A DNA stretch of 64,000 bases from Parahaliea mediterranea (GTDB lineage: Bacteria; Pseudomonadota; Gammaproteobacteria; Pseudomonadales; Halieaceae). Each line of letters starts with the position of its first letter. Position 1 is the stretch's first letter. Positions 46,888 through 54,467 of this stretch are shown in pieces. The notes under the pieces were generated by a model. The model made no database searches, had not been told where the DNA came from, and saw nothing but the letters and a program-made list of their open reading frames with translations. The stretch spans positions 124,001 to 188,000 of the forward strand of contig NZ_JAFKCZ010000003.1 in the NCBI RefSeq assembly GCF_017255185.1, read 5' to 3'. Both the position numbers and the translations under genes were made by a program.

Positions 46888-47016
46888 GCGTCGCCGCGAT
46901 GAAAACTGTGAACTGAGTCCGAATTCCGACGAAAAACTCATGGGCAAGGTGATCCAGTGAGAAACTCACAGACACGGCCAGCCGGTCGGCAACACGGCCC
47001 CGCCGACGGGGGCCGC

Positions 47017-47325
47017 CTAGGCGGGGTCGGAGTCGTCGGCGCCGGCGCCCAGCCCGCGCTGGATATCGCCCACGCAGACCAGCAATTCGGCGATCACCAG
47101 GTAGAGCTTCTCCGGGATCTGCTCATCGATATCGACCTGCATCAGCAGGCCGACCAACTCCGGCGCCCCGTGCACGTAAATACCCTCGCGATCCGCCGCG
47201 GCGATGATGCGCTCGGCCAGTTCGCCGTAGCCCCGGGCCACGACCCGGGGCGCACTGTCGTCGGGGCCGTAAGCCAGCGCCACCGCGCGTCGGCGGGGAT
47301 CCGCACCGGACGCCTCGTCAGTCAT
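47017..47325 (-). CDS. Small cytoplasmic FlhB-domain protein (FhlB/FlhX-like)
   Basis: The 102-residue protein resembles only the C-terminal cytoplasmic domain of FlhB. RRAVALAYGPDDSAPRVVARGYGELAERIIAAA (seen in parts) corresponds to the stretch after the NPTH cleavage site, ending in QVDIDEQIPEKLYLVIAELLV. It lacks membrane helices and the NPTH motif itself. Such soluble FlhB paralogues occur beside fliK in several flagellar clusters and can partly replace FlhB-C. ATG 47325 lies inside the last codons of fliK, so translation is coupled. Confidence 0.88.
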   Translation of the reverse strand: MTDEASGADPRRRAVALAYGPDDSAPRVVARGYGELAERIIAAADREGIYVHGAPELVGLLMQVDIDEQIPEKLYLVIAELLVCVGDIQRGLGAGADDSDPA

Positions 47326-48724
47326 TGCGCGCCTCCCGGTCGCCAATGTGCAGGCTTACCGCCTCGAAACCACAGCGGGCCAGGCGCGTTTCAAGCTCTT
47401 CGCGGCGCGCGGCGAGCTCACCGGCCAGCGCCGCCGACGACGCCTCCAGCCCCAGCTCCAATTGCTCGCGGAACATCCGCAGGGACACCTGGACATCACC
47501 CAGGCCGGCGATTTCCAGGCGCAACTCCGACACCCACTCGTCGCCCCCGGAGCCGGCGTCGCCCGCGTCCCCGGATCCGGACTGCCCGTCCCGCGCCTGG
47601 GCGTTCGGGAAGTGGAGGGTGAAGGCCATGAACAGTCCCGACCACACGTCCCCCTCCCAGCGCAGTACCGGCATGGCCAACATTTCCAGCTGCTGGCGCA
47701 CCACCCCCTGCAGCGCTTCGCTCATCCCGTGCCCCGCGCCCTCGCCACGCACCGGTGACGACTCGCCAGCCCCGGCACGCCCCGCCACCGGCTGCTCGCG
47801 GGCAACCTGCTCCCAGGTCGCCCATTCCCGCGCCGCCCGCTCCCGGGCGGCGCGCTCCGGCGCCGACGACTCCACCTCCGCCAGTACCGGCGAGACGGGC
47901 GCGGCGCTCGCCGGCGACCCGGCGGGGGATCTGTCCGGTGAGGCTCCCGTCGCGGGAGCGGACAACGACCCCGCCACCGGCGGGACGGGCGGGGAAGACG
48001 GGGAAGGAGAGGAGGAAGAGACCGGTGGCGAGGGTAGCCCACGCCCCTCCGGGCGCGGGAGCTCCGTTGCCGCGGGCGAACCGGGACGCTCACCGGGGAC
48101 CGGCGACACCAAATGCCCGTTCGCGGCCACTGCCTGCGCCCCCCGCTCACCGCCGGACACCGGCACGCCCGCGCGGACCAGGGGCGCGGCGGCCGGCCCC
48201 GCCCCCTCCGCCGGCGGTCGGGCGCCGCTCGACATCTGCGGCTCCCGAGCCAATTGCTCACGCCCGAGTCCGCCCCGGTACCACCGGGCCAGGTGCGACT
48301 CGTAAAACAGACCGCTGCTGTCGATGCTGGATTTCAGTCGGGCCGCCACGTCGGTGGGCGAGGCGCCTTCCGCGCCCGCCGCGAGCAGGGGCGCGACCAG
48401 TTTGAGGGTCGAGGGCGGCGCGGGGAAGCGCGCCAGCACCTCGGCGATATCGCGGGCGGCCGCGCTGAAATGGGTGGCGGTGGAACCCGGGCCGGATACC
48501 GGGGGCGCCGTTGGCGCGGCGGGCCGCGCCAGGGACTGCTCCGTGGTGGCGGCAGCTGGCAGGGGGCGCGGGTCGAGGCGGGAGTCGCTGTGCACGGCCT
48601 GCGGCGCGGTACCCGCCTGCAGGGGCTTGACGGCTTCGTTGAGATCCCGCGGTGGCGGCAGATCCACCCGCTTGCCCAGAACCTGGTGCAGCAGGGTATC
48701 GAGTATGGGTGTGATACCGCTCAC
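47318..48724 (-). CDS. fliK: Flagellar hook-length control protein FliK
   Basis: FliK measures hook length and triggers the FlhB switch. The 468-residue protein begins MSGITPILDTLLHQVLGKRV and has a long Pro/Ser/Ala/Gly-rich middle (about 190-330), expected for the extended ruler part. The C-terminal flagellar-hook domain (EWVSELRLEIAGLGDVQVSL ... RREELETRLARCGFEAVSL) resembles the switch domain. It lies after fliT and overlaps the small FlhB-like gene, two functional partners side by side. Confidence 0.88.
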   Translation of the reverse strand: MSGITPILDTLLHQVLGKRVDLPPPRDLNEAVKPLQAGTAPQAVHSDSRLDPRPLPAAATTEQSLARPAAPTAPPVSGPGSTATHFSAAARDIAEVLARFPAPPSTLKLVAPLLAAGAEGASPTDVAARLKSSIDSSGLFYESHLARWYRGGLGREQLAREPQMSSGARPPAEGAGPAAAPLVRAGVPVSGGERGAQAVAANGHLVSPVPGERPGSPAATELPRPEGRGLPSPPVSSSSPSPSSPPVPPVAGSLSAPATGASPDRSPAGSPASAAPVSPVLAEVESSAPERAARERAAREWATWEQVAREQPVAGRAGAGESSPVRGEGAGHGMSEALQGVVRQQLEMLAMPVLRWEGDVWSGLFMAFTLHFPNAQARDGQSGSGDAGDAGSGGDEWVSELRLEIAGLGDVQVSLRMFREQLELGLEASSAALAGELAARREELETRLARCGFEAVSLHIGDREARND

Positions 48725-48747
48725 GACCGGGTCTTCAAATACAGCGA

Positions 48748-49140
48748 CTAAATGTCATCAAGCCTGGTGACAACGGCTCCGGCGGGGCGATAGGCCCGGT
48801 TCAGGTCGCGCTTGCGCTGGCTGACGCCCATCTTTTCGCCCAGTTCGTCGCGGCGGGCCACAAGGTACTTGCGAATCTGCACGTCATTGTACAGAATGCT
48901 CTCCAGCAACTCGGCCTTGCGCGCCTGCTGGCGTTTGTCGAGGACAACCTCGGCCTCTATGCGGGCCAGGGATTCCACATCCACAACGTAGCGGGACTCG
49001 CTTTCCAGCAGCGCGCTCCAGTCGCCTTCCCGCGCCAGGGTGAGCATCGACTGGGTGGCCGCCAGCAGTGACTCATACACCAGCAGCACATCTTCCGCAG
49101 ACATTGACGCAGTGGTACACCGTTCCGGTGATTTACTCAT
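48748..49140 (-). CDS. fliT: Flagellar export chaperone FliT
   Basis: The 130-residue helical protein lies directly after fliS, the standard place of fliT. It has VLLVYESLLAATQSMLTLAREGDWSALLESESRYV, the family's two-helix N-terminal pattern, and RQQARKAELLESILYNDVQIRKYL behind it (both read as parts of longer helices). FliT guards the cap protein FliD and in enterics also binds FlhDC to damp its activity, which would close a loop here. An internal start at 49104 is possible. Confidence 0.8.
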   Translation of the reverse strand: MSKSPERCTTASMSAEDVLLVYESLLAATQSMLTLAREGDWSALLESESRYVVDVESLARIEAEVVLDKRQQARKAELLESILYNDVQIRKYLVARRDELGEKMGVSQRKRDLNRAYRPAGAVVTRLDDI

Positions 49141-49170
49141 ATCTGGTCCCGGGCCCGCGGGGGGCCCTGA

Positions 49171-49614
49171 TTAAGCGTCGCCGATAACTTCATCGCGACT
49201 CACGTCGCCTCGCCCGATTTCCTGCCAGGCGGAACCGATATCACCCAACAGGCGCGAGGCCTCCTCCAGACTGGCTTCGTCATTGTGTAAATTGGCTGCC
49301 AGCAATAACCGCGCAATGTAATCATACAATGAGGCCAGATGATCAGCCAACTCCCCGCCCTTGTCGCGGTCGAGCGCCGCGAGCAGGCCGTTGTTGACAA
49401 TATCCAGGGCCTTGGACAGGGCCTGGCCCTTGGCCGCCGCATTGCCCTGCTGCATGTGGATGCGCGCCGTGCGCATGGCCACCTGGGCGCCGTCGAACAA
49501 CATCACGATCAATTGGTGCGGACTGGCCGACATGACCCCGCTTTCCACGCCCACCCTGGCGTAACTGCTGACTCCTCCCTGGCTGTAAGCGGCGGCGCCG
49601 CGCATACTACTCAT
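49171..49614 (-). CDS. fliS: Flagellin export chaperone FliS
   Basis: FliS binds the C-terminal end of flagellin and keeps it unfolded for export. The 147-residue protein has the family pattern AYSQGGVSSYARVGVESGVMSASPHQLIVMLFDGA (in parts), with the conserved SPHQLIVMLFDGA helix, and LYDYIARLLLAANLHND in the fourth helix. It lies between fliD and fliT, 53 bases after fliD. Confidence 0.95.
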   Translation of the reverse strand: MSSMRGAAAYSQGGVSSYARVGVESGVMSASPHQLIVMLFDGAQVAMRTARIHMQQGNAAAKGQALSKALDIVNNGLLAALDRDKGGELADHLASLYDYIARLLLAANLHNDEASLEEASRLLGDIGSAWQEIGRGDVSRDEVIGDA

Positions 49615-49667
49615 GGTATTGCCTCCCGAATCGGTGCGGGGCGGGGAAAACCAGCCCCCCGCACAAA

Positions 49668-51008
49668 CTATTTACGGCCCAGTTGGGCATTCATCATGTC
49701 GAACTGCTGGGTCAGATAGGCACTGGTGGAGTTCATGCTGGCGATCATGCTGTCCAGGCGGCCGAACTGGCTGCGATAGCGCTCGATGGTCGTGGCGATG
49801 CTCTGCTCCATGCGATCGTAGCGTTGGCCCAGCCTTTCGATACTGCTGCTCAGGCCCTCGGTGGCCTTCTCGATCAGCCCCGACTCCTCGACCATGGCCT
49901 CGACCACCGAATCCATTTGCACGGCGAACCCGTCTTCGCCGGCGAAGAAATCCGCCAGGCCGGCCGGATTGTCCGCCAGTAGTTCGCCAAGGGCCTCGTC
50001 ATCCAGCTTCAGGGTGCCGTCCTTCTGCAGCTCAATGCCGATATCGCTGAGCAGCGCGATATCGCCGCCCTCCACCGCATGACTCATGCCGCTGCGCAGG
50101 CGCGACTCGATGGAGCGCAGGGTGTTGTTGCCCAGCAGGGTCCCGGCGGTCCCGCTGTCCGCGTCGTAGGAGGTCAGGGTGTTGATGGTCTTTTGCAGGG
50201 CATTGTAGTTGTTGACGAAGGCGGTAACCGCGGACTTGATGGCGCTGTCGTCGCGGCGCAACTCCACTTCGACCTGACCGGTTTCCTCGACCTCCAGGGT
50301 AACCCCCTGGATCGCGCCCTCCACCGTGTTGCTCTGGCTCTGGATGGCGATGCCGTTGACCGTCAATTCGGCGTTGCGGGCGGTCACCTCGGTCCCGGCG
50401 TCCACCGCCAGGCTGCCGGCGAGCGCGCCGAAGTCCACCGCGGCGATGGCGTTGTCGGTGCCGGTTTCGCGGGACGAGAGTACCAGTCGGTGGGGGGTGC
50501 CGCTGCCGTCATTCACGATGGACGCCGCCACCGGACCCTGGGCATCGTTGATGGCGTCGCGAATCGCCTCGAGGGAACTGTCCCCGGCGCCGATGTCGAC
50601 ACTCATCGATTCACCGTTTTGCAGGTCGAGGGTAATCGTCCCCGCGCCCAGATTGGCTTCCCGGTCGGCCACGCCCGCGGTGGCAATACTGTAGCCGCGC
50701 GCACGCTGGGTAATGTCGATCTGGTAACTGCCCGGCATCGCCTCGCTGCCGGCGCTGACCGTCGCGGCATCGCCGGTGACGCTGGAAGTCACCGAGGAGA
50801 AGAAATCGGCCTCGCTCAGTTTGGCCGCGGTGGTCTGGAACTGCTCGAGCACGCCTTCCAACACGCCAAAGGCGGAGATTTTCGCCTGGTGCGATTTCTG
50901 CTGGGACACGATGGGCACCAACTGCTTGCGCTCCGCCGCCTCCAGCTGGTTCAAAAGACCGCTCAAATCCAGCCCGGACCCGACTCCCAGTGATGCGATG
51001 CTTGCCAT
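49668..51008 (-). CDS. fliD: Flagellar filament cap protein FliD
   Basis: FliD caps the filament and helps flagellin polymerise. The 446-residue protein has the FliD N domain (ASLGVGSGLDLSGLLNQLEAAE), a middle region with the FliD repeat and head domain, and the C domain (YNALQKTINTLTSYDADSG ... QFDMMNAQLGRK) with heptad helices. It is the first gene of the fliD-fliS-fliT-fliK leftward unit. A sigma28-type promoter lies about 100 bases upstream. Confidence 0.95.
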   Translation of the reverse strand: MASIASLGVGSGLDLSGLLNQLEAAERKQLVPIVSQQKSHQAKISAFGVLEGVLEQFQTTAAKLSEADFFSSVTSSVTGDAATVSAGSEAMPGSYQIDITQRARGYSIATAGVADREANLGAGTITLDLQNGESMSVDIGAGDSSLEAIRDAINDAQGPVAASIVNDGSGTPHRLVLSSRETGTDNAIAAVDFGALAGSLAVDAGTEVTARNAELTVNGIAIQSQSNTVEGAIQGVTLEVEETGQVEVELRRDDSAIKSAVTAFVNNYNALQKTINTLTSYDADSGTAGTLLGNNTLRSIESRLRSGMSHAVEGGDIALLSDIGIELQKDGTLKLDDEALGELLADNPAGLADFFAGEDGFAVQMDSVVEAMVEESGLIEKATEGLSSSIERLGQRYDRMEQSIATTIERYRSQFGRLDSMIASMNSTSAYLTQQFDMMNAQLGRK

Positions 51009-51098
51009 GCTGCTTCTCTTCTCATTGATGACTGTATTGTGCGCTTCGCGCGGCCAACCGAAGGCTGGAACAGCACGCGGAGATCACCCTAATTGAAG

Positions 51099-51126
51099 CT
51101 TTCGGCCGCGCAGCCACAAAACTTTA
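51099..51126 (-). promoter_or_regulatory. FliA (sigma28) promoter of fliD operon
   Basis: Read leftward, TAAAGTTT (complement of 51126-51119) matches the -35 consensus fully, and GCCGAAAG (complement of 51106-51099) fits the -10 with one clear mismatch. The spacer is 12 bases, one more than ideal. The -35 box includes the stop codon of the upstream PilZ gene. Confidence 0.65.
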
Positions 51127-52821
51127 GTCATAGGGCGCATCTTTTCGCCCCGGCGACACCAGGGCCTCGGCCGGGCCCAGTTGCCGCAGCGGGTCGTCGC
51201 CGACGATCTCGCCCAGCGCCTCGCCCGGGGGTTCCCGCCGCCCGGTCAGCTGGACCCGGCCGGGCTCGCCGGCCTCGTCCAGACCCAGCACCCAGCCCAT
51301 TTCGCCGCCCGGGAAACGTACCAGGGTGCCCACCGGCAGGCGGCCGAAGTGCTCGAAATAGCGCGCCACCCAGCGCGGATCGAAGCCCGGCGCATTGCGG
51401 GTCAGGCGGCGGTGAATCACCTCGATCGACAGCCCCTCCCCTTCGCGGGAATAGCGGCCGAGGCGATCGACCTCGACTACCACCGCGGCCAGGCGGGTCA
51501 GCTCATGCAATTGCGCGCCGCGCCAGCCATGGGGGTAGCCGCTGCCATCGACGCGCTCGTTGGCGCCCTTGACCACCGCGTCGCGCACCGTGCGCGACAG
51601 CCAGTGGCAGGATTCCAGCCGCGGCAGCAGCAGCTTCACATGCTCGCGGTAGGACCGCTCCTGCTCGTCGTCGCGGCTGGCCGCCGTCAACACCTCCGGC
51701 GGCAGCAGCACCTTGCCCAGGTCGTGCACCATGGCGCAGGCGGCCATCGCCTTGAGCAGGTCGCGCGGCATCTTGAAGGCCTGCCCGATATCGACCAGGC
51801 GCACCGCCACCGCCACCGCGTGCTGCACCACCTGGGGGTCGTGCCACAGGCAGACGGTGGCGAACAACAGCGCCTCGCGGTCCTCGGCGTGCAGGCCCAG
51901 CAGGCGATCCGCGGCCCGCGACAGGAGTACCGGGTCGACCCGGTTGCCCTCGCGCAACTCCATCACCAGGCTGTCCAGGTAGCCCGCCACCCGCGCCAGG
52001 CGCCGGGCCATGGGGGTGGCGTAGGGCAGCGCGTTGCGCAGGCCGACCTCGGGCTCGTCGGCCCGCGATTCAAACAGCGCCGAAGGCTGCAGCGAGGAGA
52101 CCTCGCCGGCGCCCCCCCTGGCGCTCTCGCGCTCGATTTCCCGCACATAGAACCAGAGCAAGCGATCCTGTTCCTGGGTCGTGGGTATAAAGGCGAAGCC
52201 CACCGCCAGCACGCAGCGCTCCCCGTCCGGATCCCGGTGCCGGGGCTCGGCCTCGACCACAAAGCGGGTGCCGTTGGGAAAACACAGCTCCAGCTCCAGT
52301 TTCGCGCCCTCGACAATGCCGGCGGCATTGGGGGGCAAATCCACCAGGCAGCCGCTGAGCGAAAGATTGCGGAGGTCTCCCTGGAACGTGACTTTGTCGG
52401 CCGCCGCCCCGCGCACCAGCACACCCACCTGCATCCCCAGGCGCAGCGGCGCGCGGTAGGCGTCCCGGCGCTGGTAGTGCTTCATCTCGGCGGGATAGTC
52501 ACAGCGGCAGTGCACCCTGCCGTCCACGTCCAGCCACTCCCGCACCGCCAGCAGGGGCGTGCTCAGCATGCCATCCACCCCCTGGCCAATCAGGCGCAGC
52601 TCGCCGGCACGCCGCACCTGCGGCACGCTCGCGCCGCTGGCGGTCACATCCAGGACAACGCACTCGCCGGGGATGACATCCACCACCACCACGGGCTGGG
52701 GCTCGAAACCCGCCCGGTCCAGGGCGATCGACGCGGCACCCGGCTCGGTGAGGCTGACCACCAGCTCGCCGACCTCCACCGGGTTGTCGATACGGATAAA
52801 ATCAGCCGCTTCTTCTTTCAT
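51124..52821 (-). CDS. YcgR-like PilZ protein fused to an HD-GYP-like domain
   Basis: The 565-residue protein joins a flagellar-brake type N-terminal domain (about 15-110), a PilZ domain (about 115-230) and a C-terminal HD-GYP-like domain (about 325-500). PilZ has both c-di-GMP contacts: RxxxR (R119-R123) and NLSLSG (152-157). The HD part keeps H334, HDLGK (366-370), H394, DGSGYP (425-430) and D452. However, the HH pair expected before the GYP loop reads KGAN (418-421), so metal binding may be partial. It should couple c-di-GMP sensing to motor braking, with doubtful phosphodiesterase activity. A FliA promoter precedes it. Confidence 0.85.
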   Translation of the reverse strand: MKEEAADFIRIDNPVEVGELVVSLTEPGAASIALDRAGFEPQPVVVVDVIPGECVVLDVTASGASVPQVRRAGELRLIGQGVDGMLSTPLLAVREWLDVDGRVHCRCDYPAEMKHYQRRDAYRAPLRLGMQVGVLVRGAAADKVTFQGDLRNLSLSGCLVDLPPNAAGIVEGAKLELELCFPNGTRFVVEAEPRHRDPDGERCVLAVGFAFIPTTQEQDRLLWFYVREIERESARGGAGEVSSLQPSALFESRADEPEVGLRNALPYATPMARRLARVAGYLDSLVMELREGNRVDPVLLSRAADRLLGLHAEDREALLFATVCLWHDPQVVQHAVAVAVRLVDIGQAFKMPRDLLKAMAACAMVHDLGKVLLPPEVLTAASRDDEQERSYREHVKLLLPRLESCHWLSRTVRDAVVKGANERVDGSGYPHGWRGAQLHELTRLAAVVVEVDRLGRYSREGEGLSIEVIHRRLTRNAPGFDPRWVARYFEHFGRLPVGTLVRFPGGEMGWVLGLDEAGEPGRVQLTGRREPPGEALGEIVGDDPLRQLGPAEALVSPGRKDAPYD

Positions 52822-52887
52822 TCATTCACTGGCCTCGATCGGATTGGGCGGCGCTGGAGCAGGCAGGGCACCAACACCTCTTCCGCC

Positions 52888-52914
52888 CTATCGGCCACGG
52901 CGGGGCTCGCTTTA
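52888..52914 (-). promoter_or_regulatory. FliA (sigma28) promoter of the PilZ/HD-GYP gene
   Basis: Read leftward, TAAAGCGA (complement of 52914-52907), exactly 11 bases, GCCGATAG (complement of 52895-52888), nearly the full consensus. The start would be near 52881, about 60 bases before ATG 52821. Enteric ycgR is also a class 3 flagellar gene. Confidence 0.85.
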
Positions 52915-53011
52915 GGCTTTGCGGCCGGTGACAGCGCGCCTATATAAGGCGGCAAGACCCGTCGGGAGACCCGGGGGCCGGCACAATCGGCGATTCTTTC
53001 TCAATAAACCC

Positions 53012-53038
53012 TAAAGCTAATCGCCAAACCGCCGAAAC
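53012..53038 (+). promoter_or_regulatory. FliA (sigma28) promoter of fliC
   Basis: TAAAGCTA (53012-53019), 11 bases, GCCGAAAC (53031-53038). The start would be near 53045, leaving a fliC leader of about 100 bases. The rest of the 52822-53145 gap holds this and the opposed promoter at 52888-52914; no ORF is seen. Confidence 0.85.
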
Positions 53039-53145
53039 TGAGGCTAACGGCATATGGCGCCGTTGCGGCGGTAACGCAATCAGCTCGACTGACACGGACC
53101 CGCCGGAAATCCTAACGAAACGGTCGAATAGAGAAGGACATCGTT

Positions 53146-54339
53146 ATGTCAGTAATCAACACCAACATTACCGCTATGATCGGTCAGCAGAACCTGGGCA
53201 AGTCCCAGAGCGCTCTGCAAACCGCTATGGAACGGCTGTCATCCGGCCTGCGTATCAACAGCGCCAAGGACGATGCCGCCGGCCAGGCCATCGCCAACCG
53301 TATGACCGCACAGATCACCGGTCTGTCCCAGGCCCAACGTAACGCCAACGACGGTATCTCCGTTGCGCAAACCGCCGAGGGCGCCCTGAACCAGGTGAAC
53401 GACAACCTGCAGCGCATTCGTGAGCTGACTGTACAATCCCAGAACGGCACCAACTCCGCGGACGACCTGAAGTCCATCCAGGCTGAAATCGACCAGCGCC
53501 TGACCGAGATCGACCGCATCTCCGAGCAGACCGATTTCAACGGCGTGAAAGTACTGTCCGATGACCAAACCCTGAACATCCAGGTTGGCGCCAACGACAG
53601 CGAATCCATCGACGTGGGCCTGAAGGAAATCACCGCCAGCACCCTGAACCTGTCCAGCTTCAACGTCGCAGGCCCCGATGGTGCCCCCGTTTCTGCCGCT
53701 GCAGCCAACTACGAGGATGCATACGGCACCACCACTTCCGTCAACAACGCCACCGTTGTTGAATCCACACCCAATGCACTGGCCACCCGCCTGGGCGTTG
53801 CCACTGGCAGTGTCGTCTTTGAAGCAGCCGACGCGTTCGTGGATAACTCTGGTAACTGGTACGCGGAAGTCACCATCACCGCCACCACCACCGCAGAATC
53901 CAACTCCCTGAAAGCCCTCGGCTTCGACCTAGACCGCTCCGACGTTGGCACTTACTACATTGCTCTCGAGCCGAGTAAAGCCGCTACGGCAGCTGGCAGC
54001 ACAACTGCGGCCTTCACCATCGACACGAACAACCTGAGCCTGTCCGCCCTGAGCACCGAACGCACCTCCAACCCGATGGCACAGCTGGACGCCGCCCTGA
54101 AGCAAGTCGACGAACTGCGCTCTGACCTGGGTGCGATCCAAAACCGTTTCGAATCTGCCATCACCAACCTGCAGACCAACGAAACCAACCTGTCCGCGGC
54201 ACGCTCACGGATTGAAGACGCGGACTACGCGGCAGAAGTATCCAACATGACCCGCGCGCAGATCCTGCAGCAGGCCGGCACTTCCGTACTGGCTCAAGCC
54301 AACCAGGTCCCGCAAAACGTCCTGTCTCTGCTGGGCTAA
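53146..54339 (+). CDS. fliC: Flagellin
   Basis: Flagellin is the filament subunit. The 397-residue protein has the highly conserved D0/D1 N terminus (INTNITAMIGQQNLGKSQSAL; LSSGLRINSAKDDAAGQAIA) and C terminus (IEDADYAAEVSNMTRAQILQQAG ... NVLSLLG). A variable centre (about 170-300) is rich in Thr, Ser and Ala, residues open to O-glycosylation. ATG 53146 has AAGGA 8 bases upstream. A strong terminator follows. A GT41-type glycosyltransferase gene comes next. Confidence 0.98.
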   Translation: MSVINTNITAMIGQQNLGKSQSALQTAMERLSSGLRINSAKDDAAGQAIANRMTAQITGLSQAQRNANDGISVAQTAEGALNQVNDNLQRIRELTVQSQNGTNSADDLKSIQAEIDQRLTEIDRISEQTDFNGVKVLSDDQTLNIQVGANDSESIDVGLKEITASTLNLSSFNVAGPDGAPVSAAAANYEDAYGTTTSVNNATVVESTPNALATRLGVATGSVVFEAADAFVDNSGNWYAEVTITATTTAESNSLKALGFDLDRSDVGTYYIALEPSKAATAAGSTTAAFTIDTNNLSLSALSTERTSNPMAQLDAALKQVDELRSDLGAIQNRFESAITNLQTNETNLSAARSRIEDADYAAEVSNMTRAQILQQAGTSVLAQANQVPQNVLSLLG

Positions 54340-54378
54340 CCCCCCCGTAAACAGTCGAGGCCTTCGGCCTCACGAATA

Positions 54379-54405
54379 GGGCGCCTTTTGGCGCCCTTTT
54401 TTTTT
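54379..54405 (+). terminator. Strong intrinsic terminator of fliC
   Basis: GGGCGCC (54379-54385), TTTT loop, GGCGCCC (54390-54396), then nine T. A second hairpin GAGGCC-TTC-GGCCTC (54357-54371) stands before it. Together they insulate the very strongly expressed fliC from the next gene. Confidence 0.95.
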
Positions 54406-54467
54406 GATTGGACAAGATCGTCATACGCTAGGCTGGCAACTACACACTGTTCACACTGGATATCAGC

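Noticed and set aside
46790-46975. 61-codon leftward ORF with one hydrophobic segment before flhD
   Set aside because: It starts at GTG without a good ribosome-binding site and contains the best promoter candidate for flhDC, so a noncoding leader is more likely.
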